A stretch of 64,000 nucleotides of DNA, from contig NZ_CAADFC020000021.1 of the NCBI RefSeq assembly GCF_900696085.1, positions 1 through 64,000 on the forward strand, given 5' to 3'. The notes under the pieces are model-generated. The model searched no databases and was not told where the DNA came from. It saw nothing but the letters and a program-made list of their open reading frames with translations. Of the stretch, positions 58,556 through 64,000 are shown piece after piece. The position numbers and the translations under genes were made by a program. This DNA is from Bradyrhizobium ivorense (lineage in GTDB: Bacteria > Pseudomonadota > Alphaproteobacteria > Rhizobiales > Xanthobacteraceae). How positions within the stretch are numbered: position 1 is the first letter of the stretch; every line of letters begins with the position of its first letter.

Positions 58556-59890
58556 ATGCCCGGAATGAACCTTGTCAGCGTGAGCCTGGCTGCCGTCCTG
58601 CTCGCTGCGATGACCGTCACGGGATCGGGCGCCGAGCCGGTGCTGAAGGGCGCGGACGCCTTCGGCGACTGGCAGCGCGACAAGCCAGGCACGATCAGAC
58701 TGATCACGCCGCAGGATCTGCCGAAGCCCGGCGCGACCCCCTCCAGCAGCAACGCGCCCCGCGTGATGACGCGCCCGGCATCGGTCGTGCCGCAGGTGCC
58801 AGCGGGGTTCAAGATCGAGTTGTTTGCCAGCGGGCTCAGCGGGCCGCGGATCATCCGGACCGCGCCCAATGGCGATATCTTCGTCGTCGAAACCTCGCAG
58901 GGGCGAATCCGTGTCCTGCGCAGCGCCGCCGGCGCCAGCAAGCCCGCGACCAACGAGACCTACGCGACGGGACTGACCCGGCCATTCGGCATCGCGTTCT
59001 TTCCGAATGGCGACAATCCGCAATGGCTCTATGTCGCCAACACCGACAGCGTGGTCCGCTTCGCCTACCGTAGCGGCGACCTCAAGGCGTCGGGAAAACC
59101 GGAGACCGTCGCCAGCCTGCCGCACAGCTACTTCGGCCATTCCACCCGCGACATCGTGTTCACGCCGGACAACAAGCGGATGCTGGTGTCGGTCGGCTCC
59201 GTCGGCAATGCGGGCGAGGGGCTCGGCAGGGCGCCCGACGGCTGGAGCACCGAACGCCCGCTCGGCGCGGCCTGGGGCGCGGAAACCGATCGTGCCGCCG
59301 TGCTCGCCTTCGATCCCGACGGCAAGAACCAAAAACTGTTTGCCACCGGCATCCGCAATTGCGTCGGGCTCGCGATCCAGCCGGGAAGCGGCACGCCGTG
59401 GTGCTCGACCAATGAGCGTGACAGCCGCGGCGACAATCTCGTGCCCGACTATGTGACGCGGATCCGCGAAGGCGCGTTCTACGGCTGGCCGTGGTTCTAT
59501 ATCGGCGGCAACGAGGACCCCGCCCATGTCGGCGCGCGCCCCGATCTGAAGGACAAGGTGACCATCCCCGACGTCCTCCTGCAGGCGCACTCCGCCTCGC
59601 TGGGCATCACCTTCTACACCGGGAGCAATTTTCCGCCCGAATATCGCGGCGATGGCTTTGCCGCCGAGCACGGCTCGTGGAACAGGTCCCGGCGGACCGG
59701 CTACAAGGTGGTCCGTATCAGGCTGAAGGACGGCGTGCCGACCGGCGAGTATGAGGATTTTGTGACCGGCTTTGTCATTGGCGACAACGAGGTCTGGGGC
59801 CGTCCGGTCGGCGTGACCGTGGCAAATGACGGCGCGCTGCTGGTCTCGGAAGACGGCAACGGCACGATCTGGCGTATCAGCCACGAGTAG
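58556..59890 (+). CDS. Sorbosone dehydrogenase-family (PQQ glucose dehydrogenase-like) exported protein
   Basis: The 444-residue protein has a signal peptide (LVSVSLAAVLLAAMTVTGSGA). The six-bladed beta-propeller of the GSDH/sorbosone dehydrogenase family follows: IELFASGLSGPRIIRTAPNGDIFVVET, GLTRPFGIAFFPNG, STRDIVFTPDNKRMLVSVGS, NCVGLAIQPGSGTPWCSTNERD, YGWPWFYIGG and HGSWNRSRRTGYKV near the end. These match the PQQ and calcium-binding loops. It may oxidise sugars or aldoses in the periplasm if PQQ is made; no PQQ genes lie in the window. Many homologues have no shown activity. Confidence 0.88.
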   Translation: MPGMNLVSVSLAAVLLAAMTVTGSGAEPVLKGADAFGDWQRDKPGTIRLITPQDLPKPGATPSSSNAPRVMTRPASVVPQVPAGFKIELFASGLSGPRIIRTAPNGDIFVVETSQGRIRVLRSAAGASKPATNETYATGLTRPFGIAFFPNGDNPQWLYVANTDSVVRFAYRSGDLKASGKPETVASLPHSYFGHSTRDIVFTPDNKRMLVSVGSVGNAGEGLGRAPDGWSTERPLGAAWGAETDRAAVLAFDPDGKNQKLFATGIRNCVGLAIQPGSGTPWCSTNERDSRGDNLVPDYVTRIREGAFYGWPWFYIGGNEDPAHVGARPDLKDKVTIPDVLLQAHSASLGITFYTGSNFPPEYRGDGFAAEHGSWNRSRRTGYKVVRIRLKDGVPTGEYEDFVTGFVIGDNEVWGRPVGVTVANDGALLVSEDGNGTIWRISHE

Positions 59891-60018
59891 CGGCGAGCCC
59901 TTGGGCAGCGCCCGAGATGGAGCAAAGACTGTGGCAGGCGCGCTACAGCCTTGAGGTGCATTCTGCCGATATTCTCACGCCAGTGATTCAAGCAATTTTT
60001 GGGGCGGGAGATTTTGGA

Positions 60019-60780
60019 ATGCGGAAGATTGCGGTTGGCACCATCATGGCGCTTGCGCTCGGAGCATCGGTTTCTGCCAACGCGGCCGATCTGGCCGCGC
60101 GGCCTTACACCAAGGCTCCGCCGATGGTCGCTGCGGTTTATGACTGGACCGGCTTCTACATCGGCATCAACGGCGGCGGCGGCTCGACCCACAAGTGCTG
60201 GGATTTCGTCTCGCCCGGCAGGGGCATTCTCGTTCCCGAGGGCTGCCACGACTCCACCGGAGCAACGGTCGGTGGCCAGGTCGGCTACCGCTGGCAAGCC
60301 GCCAACTGGGTGTTCGGCATCGAGGGGCAGGGCAACTGGGCCGACTTCTCCGGCGACAACATCAGCGCTCTGTTTGCCGCGGACCGCAACCGCAGCCGCA
60401 TCGACGCCTTCGGCCTGTTGACCGGACAGATCGGCTACGCCTGGAACAACGTGCTGTTCTACGTGAAGGGCGGCGGTGCCGTCGTCGACGACCGCTACGA
60501 CGTCTACGTAGCTCCCGGGTTTCCGGGGGCAGGCGCGCTGGTGGCTTCCGCGGATGAGACACGTTGGGGCGGCGTTGTCGGTGCCGGCCTCGAAGTCGGC
60601 TTTGCCCAGAACTGGTCGATCGGCATCGAATACGACCATCTGTTCATGGGGCACCGTACCGTTGGCTTCACCACGCCGGCTGGTCTGGCCGCCGGTGACA
60701 GGCGAATCGATCAGGATGTCGACATCGGCCTCGTTCGCCTGAATTACAAGTTCGGCGGTCCCGTGGTGGCGAAGTACTGA
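60019..60780 (+). CDS. Outer-membrane beta-barrel protein (Omp25/31, porin family)
   Basis: The 253-residue protein starts at the ATG at 60019 with GGGAG upstream. A signal peptide (AVGTIMALALGASVSANA) is followed by DLAARPYTKAPPMVAAVYDWTGFYIGINGGGG, the standard opening of Bradyrhizobium Omp25/31 proteins. The barrel strands VGGQVGYRWQAANWVFGIEGQGNW, GQIGYAWNNVLFYVKGGGAV and NWSIGIEYDHLFMG follow, and the end LNYKFGGPVVAKY closes with a hydrophobic aromatic tail as required for BAM insertion. It is a small eight-stranded barrel rather than a trimeric porin. Confidence 0.92.
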   Translation: MRKIAVGTIMALALGASVSANAADLAARPYTKAPPMVAAVYDWTGFYIGINGGGGSTHKCWDFVSPGRGILVPEGCHDSTGATVGGQVGYRWQAANWVFGIEGQGNWADFSGDNISALFAADRNRSRIDAFGLLTGQIGYAWNNVLFYVKGGGAVVDDRYDVYVAPGFPGAGALVASADETRWGGVVGAGLEVGFAQNWSIGIEYDHLFMGHRTVGFTTPAGLAAGDRRIDQDVDIGLVRLNYKFGGPVVAKY

Positions 60781-60833
60781 TCGTCCCCCCCATCATATCG
60801 ACCGGCGGCGCCTGAGCAGCGTGCCGCTGGTTG

Positions 60834-61091
60834 CTATCCCAATCCGTCCTTGAGGCCGTATTCCTCGTAGATGATCAGGGGATTGGTGTCGGGAAACAGC
60901 CGGCACTTGGCCTGCGCAAGATGCAGGGTGACAGCGCCGGATTCGCATCTGGACGTCAGGATTTTCCGGACGTCCTCCATATGCGCACGCGGCTGATGCT
61001 TTGACGGCAACTGCTCGAGGGCGACCAGCGCCGTGGCCAGGGCCTCGGTAACCACCCAATCATCGTGTCCGGTAATTCCTTTTCGCGGCAT
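60834..61091 (-). CDS. Small hypothetical protein, 85 residues
   Basis: The start at 61091 is chosen for its strong GGGAGGTG ribosome site, 5 bp before the ATG; the frame is open upstream but reads poorly. The sequence is helical and soluble: MPRKGITGHDDWVVTEALATALVALEQLPSKHQ, then MEDVRKILTSRCESGAVTLHLAQAKCRLFPDTNP. No family is recognised. It is convergent with the porin gene and divergent from the streptomycin-kinase-like gene. Confidence 0.7.
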   Translation of the reverse strand: MPRKGITGHDDWVVTEALATALVALEQLPSKHQPRAHMEDVRKILTSRCESGAVTLHLAQAKCRLFPDTNPLIIYEEYGLKDGLG

Positions 61092-61300
61092 CGCCACACC
61101 TCCCATGCCAGCGGCGCGACATTGTAACGCAAGGTGGGTGGGGGCTGTCATCAGCCAACATGGGCAGGGCGGCGCGGAACCCGCTCGAAACTTGCTGCCA
61201 CGAAGCGCCGCAGGCGCCACGGGTGGCAGCTGCCGCAGGCAGTGACTAGAACGACGGGCTCAGCCCCGGCCCGCCAAACTCCCAAAACTCCGTCTCCGAA

Positions 61301-62200
61301 ATGTTCGAGCCCTATCTGTCCGCGTGGAGCCTCATTCCTGACGGCAACCCGATCGTGACGCACGCCGCGCGGCTGTTGCCGGTGCGGCGGCACGGCGAGC
61401 CTGCGATGCTCAAACTGTCGACCGAACGCGACGAGCGCCTCGGCGGCATCGTGATGGAGTGGTGGGACGGCGATGGCGCGGCGCGCGTGCTGGCCCGCGA
61501 GGGCGACGCGCTGCTGCTGGAGCGCGCCACCGGACCCACCTCCCTCAGCGAGATGGCCCGAACCGGATGGGACGATGAGGCCTGCAATTTCCTCTGTGCG
61601 ACGGCGGCCCGCCTGCATACCGCCAGAACAAAGCCGCGGCCGGACCTGACGCCGCTCACCGACTGGTTTCGCGAGCTGTGGCCGGCGGCGCGGACGCATG
61701 GCGGCATCATGCGTCGATCGGCTGCAGCCGCGGAGGCGCTGCTTGGCGATCAGCGCGAGGTGGTGGTGCTGCATGGCGACTTGCACCACGACAATGTGCT
61801 CGACTTCGGTGCGCGCGGCTGGCTCGCGATCGATCCAAAGCATCTCGTCGGCGAGCGCGGCTTCGACTTCGCCAATATCTTCACCAATCCGGATCTTGCG
61901 GACCCGACACGTCCGGTCGCAATCGTACCCGGGCGCTTTGCGCGCCGCGTCGATATCGTGACGGAAGTTGCGGGGATGGACCGCCGGCGGTTGCTGTCGT
62001 GGATCCTCGCCTGGACCGGATTGTCGGCGGCCTGGTACCTCGGCGATGCCGATCCGCTGGCCGAGATCGATCTGACGATCGCAAGACTTGCTGCGGCCGA
62101 ACTGGACCGATGGCGTGACGCCCGCGGCTATGCCGCGACTGCGCCGGCTCCGGTCAGTGACACATTGAGGATCCGCCACTTCGAGGTATCGAAGAAATAG
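61301..62200 (+). CDS. Streptomycin 6-kinase-like aminoglycoside/hydroxyurea phosphotransferase
   Basis: The 299-residue protein has the APH(6)/hydroxyurea kinase pattern: AMLKLSTERDERLGG (ATP Lys region), VMEWWDGDGAARVLAREGDALLLERATG, the Brenner motif VVLHGDLHHDNVLDF with the catalytic Asp, and WLAIDPKHLVGERGFDFANIF with the metal-binding Asp. Such enzymes phosphorylate streptomycin at O6 or hydroxyurea. Residence in a non-mobile region suggests intrinsic resistance or a metabolic kinase. Its last 73 bp overlap, in antisense, a small gene with a strong ribosome site. Confidence 0.87.
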   Translation: MFEPYLSAWSLIPDGNPIVTHAARLLPVRRHGEPAMLKLSTERDERLGGIVMEWWDGDGAARVLAREGDALLLERATGPTSLSEMARTGWDDEACNFLCATAARLHTARTKPRPDLTPLTDWFRELWPAARTHGGIMRRSAAAAEALLGDQREVVVLHGDLHHDNVLDFGARGWLAIDPKHLVGERGFDFANIFTNPDLADPTRPVAIVPGRFARRVDIVTEVAGMDRRRLLSWILAWTGLSAAWYLGDADPLAEIDLTIARLAAAELDRWRDARGYAATAPAPVSDTLRIRHFEVSKK

Positions 62201-62295
62201 GTGGCCTTGATGTGCGCGGACGCGGAATCCGGCGCCTGAATCACCGTGTGGAATTTCCGCGTTCCATCGCTCAGCGAAATTCGGAATGTCTGCAT
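62128..62295 (-). CDS. Small hypothetical protein antisense to the kinase 3' end
   Basis: The ATG at 62295 is preceded by GGAGGT at 8 bp spacing, a near-perfect ribosome site. The 55-residue product opens MQTFRISLSDGTRKFHTVIQ and continues DSASAHIKATYFFDTSKWRILNVSL, a plausible small alpha/beta protein. Its last 73 bp lie inside the phosphotransferase gene on the opposite strand. No family is recognised. The ribosome site is the main reason to believe it. Confidence 0.65.
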   Translation of the reverse strand: MQTFRISLSDGTRKFHTVIQAPDSASAHIKATYFFDTSKWRILNVSLTGAGAVAA

Positions 62296-62415
62296 CGGTC
62301 GAACCTCCACTCGCCGAATGCTGCGGTAGCGACGGTTAACGTTCGGTTGACCGACGAAGGCGAGGGCCCGCCGCAGCGCTGCTTGCGTGCGCTGACGGCG
62401 GCTGCGGCAGCGATG

Positions 62416-63072
62416 TCAGTCCGGCGCGCGGGTTGGCGCGGGGATCGCCAGCTGCTTCGCTACGCTTGGACGCTCTCGCATGCGTCCGTACCAGGCGAGC
62501 AGCGCCTCGCATTCCGCGGGCACCGCCAGCTTCACCAGCGCTGCAAAGATCAACCCGCCGATCACAGTGATGTCGGCCATCGAGAACGCCGCGCCGGCGA
62601 TGAACGGTTGTCCTTTCAAGACCGCATCGAAATAGTGCATGCCCCTTAACGCCTTGTCGCGCTGACGCAGCCCCCATTCCGCGTTCTGGTAAAGCTCGAC
62701 ATCGGGCCCAAGCCCCGGCGTGGCGTGGTGGAAGTAGACACTGATCGCGTCGAGCAGCTCGAGTTCGGCGCGCTTGCTCATCATGTGGATGATGCCCTTC
62801 TCGCGCGGCGTCGCGCCGGTCAGCGTGGCGGTGCCATCGAGCGCGTCGAGGTACTCGGTAATCGCCGTGCACTCGGCAATGAACGTCCCGTCGTCGAGCT
62901 CGAGCACCGGGAGCGTGCCTGAGTAGTTTTTGGCGAAGAAGTCGACCCGCTTGTGCTCGCCCTTGCGCAGATCGACGCGCACAAACTCGACGCGCGAGTC
63001 CAGGTTCTTCTCGGTCAGGGCGATCCGGACCCGTGCCGGATAGGGGCCGGTCGGCCAATCATGAATTCGCAT
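62416..63072 (-). CDS. Glutathione S-transferase family protein
   Basis: The 218-residue protein starts at the ATG at 63072 behind GGAG. The thioredoxin-like N-domain contains IHDWPTGPYPARVRIALTEKNL and the GSH site GTLPVLELDDGTFIAECTAITEYLD (with the TLPVL cis-Pro and E/T-x-A residues). The helical C-domain has GQPFIAGAAFSMADITVIGGLIFA, the N-capping box and hydrophobic staple. It is a likely detoxification or stress GST. It diverges from a TetR regulator across a 115-bp region that holds two near-identical operator-like sites, so the regulator probably controls it. Confidence 0.92.
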   Translation of the reverse strand: MRIHDWPTGPYPARVRIALTEKNLDSRVEFVRVDLRKGEHKRVDFFAKNYSGTLPVLELDDGTFIAECTAITEYLDALDGTATLTGATPREKGIIHMMSKRAELELLDAISVYFHHATPGLGPDVELYQNAEWGLRQRDKALRGMHYFDAVLKGQPFIAGAAFSMADITVIGGLIFAALVKLAVPAECEALLAWYGRMRERPSVAKQLAIPAPTRAPD

Positions 63073-63089
63073 TGCGGTCTCCTCTCTGC

Positions 63090-63103
63090 CTAACACTTGG
63101 TAG
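63090..63103. promoter_or_regulatory. Operator-like site 1 for the TetR regulator
   Basis: The 14-mer ctaacacttggtag is an imperfect palindrome (CTAxCA/TGxTAG). It lies 17 bp upstream of the GST start. A second copy, ctaacagttggtag, lies 55 bp to the right, on the regulator side. Confidence 0.75.
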
Positions 63104-63144
63104 AGGTGGAATTAACGGATTATCATTGCCCAGTCAATCACTAT

Positions 63145-63158
63145 CTAACAGTTGGTAG
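63145..63158. promoter_or_regulatory. Operator-like site 2 for the TetR regulator
   Basis: The 14-mer ctaacagttggtag differs from site 1 by one base (C to G at position 7) and lies 29 bp upstream of the regulator start. This arrangement suits autoregulation together with control of the GST gene. Confidence 0.75.
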
Positions 63159-63187
63159 GTTTGAGTCTGAAGCAATGAGGGATTGAA

Positions 63188-63751
63188 ATGGGTGCAAATT
63201 CCAGGGAAGCCATTTTGGCCGCCGCCAAGGGAATTGCGCAGGCGCGCGGTTATGGCGGCTTGAGCTTTCGCGACCTGGCGGACGAGGTGGGGATCAAGGC
63301 CGCGAGCATCTACCATCACTTCCCAAGCAAGGCCGATCTCGCCGCGGCGGTGGCGCGGCGCTATTGGGAGGATACCGCGGCAGCTCTGGAGGCATTGTCG
63401 GCAGCAACGCCGGACCCGGCGCGTTGCCTGCGGCAATATCCCGAGACGTTTCGCAAGGCGCTTGCGAACGACAATCGGATGTGCCTCTGCAGCTTCATGG
63501 CTGCCGAATATGATGATCTGCCTGACGCGGTGAAGCGGGAGGTCCAGATCTTTGCCGACGTCAACGTGGCGTGGCTGAGCCGGGTGCTGTCCGCCGCCGG
63601 CGTGGTCAGGCCCGAGGAAAGCCAGCAGCGCGCCCGCGCCATTTTTGCGGCGATCGCCGGCGCGCAGCTGGTTGCACGAAGCCGCGCGGATATCTCGCTC
63701 TACGACGCACTGATCGACGGCTATCGCGCGGCGGGTCTGTTGCCGGCGTAG
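63188..63751 (+). CDS. TetR/AcrR-family transcriptional regulator
   Basis: The 187-residue protein has an N-terminal HTH: SREAILAAAKGIAQARGYGGLSFRDLADEVGIKAASIYHHFPSKADLAAAV, a clear TetR helix-turn-helix with the conserved YHHF. The ligand domain is helical, with DNRMCLCSFMAAEYDDLPDAV. It is divergent from the GST gene. The two CTAACA(C/G)TTGGTAG sites in between are the likely operators. It probably represses the GST gene until a ligand binds. Confidence 0.94.
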   Translation: MGANSREAILAAAKGIAQARGYGGLSFRDLADEVGIKAASIYHHFPSKADLAAAVARRYWEDTAAALEALSAATPDPARCLRQYPETFRKALANDNRMCLCSFMAAEYDDLPDAVKREVQIFADVNVAWLSRVLSAAGVVRPEESQQRARAIFAAIAGAQLVARSRADISLYDALIDGYRAAGLLPA

Positions 63752-63809
63752 TCCGCGATCACGTCACGCATCCGAAACGTTTGGCCGCGCTGCAGTCCCC
63801 AATCCGGAA

Positions 63810-63998
63810 TCACCACCAGTACGGATTTGGCTGGCTGTAGATCACCCCGGGCCCGACAACGCGCCGATGCCGGAAGCGCGCGTTGACCAGATCGACGGCG
63901 ATCGCAGTCACATCGTGGCCCGTGTAAACAGGGTAGCCTTTGGAGAACAGGTAGCCGTCATAGGTCGGCGGAGACCCGTATCCGAATCCCCAGGGGAA
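63810..63998 (-). CDS. C-terminal part of a gene entering from the right edge, unknown function
   Basis: The reverse strand reads open from the edge to a stop at 63810, giving about 62 residues that contain FPWGFGYGSPPTYDGYLF, HDVTAIAVDLVNARFRHRR and end SQPNPYWW. The aromatic, glycine-rich composition suggests an exported or outer-membrane protein. No family is recognised, and the start is beyond the window. It is convergent with the TetR gene, 58 bp apart. Confidence 0.55.
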   Translation of the reverse strand, partial: FPWGFGYGSPPTYDGYLFSKGYPVYTGHDVTAIAVDLVNARFRHRRVVGPGVIYSQPNPYWW

Positions 63999-64000
63999 TC

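Overview
The window looks like chromosomal DNA from a Bradyrhizobium-type alphaproteobacterium (Nitrobacteraceae). The basis is uniformly high GC, a phosphatidylcholine synthase, a NasT/NasS pair, Omp25/31-type porins, many DUF982-type small proteins, and rhizobial palindromic intergenic repeats, including a RIME-like element and the GCAATGAC-ended repeat. No rRNA, tRNA or CRISPR array was seen. The only mobile-element gene is an IS110-family transposase cut by the left edge.

Layout. 0-6.6 kb: IS110 fragment, degenerate GGDEF protein, degenerate acyl-CoA-synthetase-like protein, YejA-type oligopeptide-binding protein, IalB-like periplasmic protein. 6.9-13.4 kb: MFS exporter, HspQ, AEC carrier, UbiH-type hydroxylase, phosphatidylcholine synthase overlapping a TerC protein, quinone oxidoreductase. 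13.7-17.8 kb: class-III aminotransferase, TPR protein, RimO. 17.9-20.5 kb: nasT-nasS, a 50-residue membrane protein and a Cys/Gly-rich exported protein. 20.7-24.6 kb: 5-oxoprolinase genes pxpB-pxpC-pxpA, divergent from an RraA-like protein and a cupin. 24.6-28.3 kb: DUF2147 protein, cyclohexadienyl-dehydratase-like periplasmic protein, DUF1993 protein, then about 0.7 kb of structured non-coding repeats. 28.5-35.4 kb: a carbohydrate-type ABC transporter operon with a 2-hydroxyacid dehydrogenase and an amidase. 36.9-40 kb: MFS transporter, flavin monooxygenase-like protein and VOC protein.

40.2-45.3 kb holds a PilZ protein, a class III nucleotidyl cyclase, a UvrD-like helicase and five small proteins, with a LexA-box-like site. 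45.5-55.6 kb is a signalling block of three histidine kinases. Its centre is a 2096-residue soluble kinase with eleven 92-residue HAMP-type repeats and three receivers, flanked by a PAS hybrid kinase and a receiver-PAS-HWE kinase. 55.7-58.5 kb: EmrA/EmrB-type efflux pair. 58.6-64 kb: sorbosone-dehydrogenase-type protein, porin, streptomycin-6-kinase-like enzyme overlapping an antisense small gene, and a GST divergent from a TetR regulator with two matching operator-like sites. A gene fragment runs off the right edge.

Most units are housekeeping or transport genes. The most unusual items are the poly-HAMP kinase cluster, the structured repeat element at 27.3-27.7 kb, the GST/TetR operator pair, the small-gene island with the LexA-like box, and the antisense-overlapping small gene at 62.1-62.3 kb.
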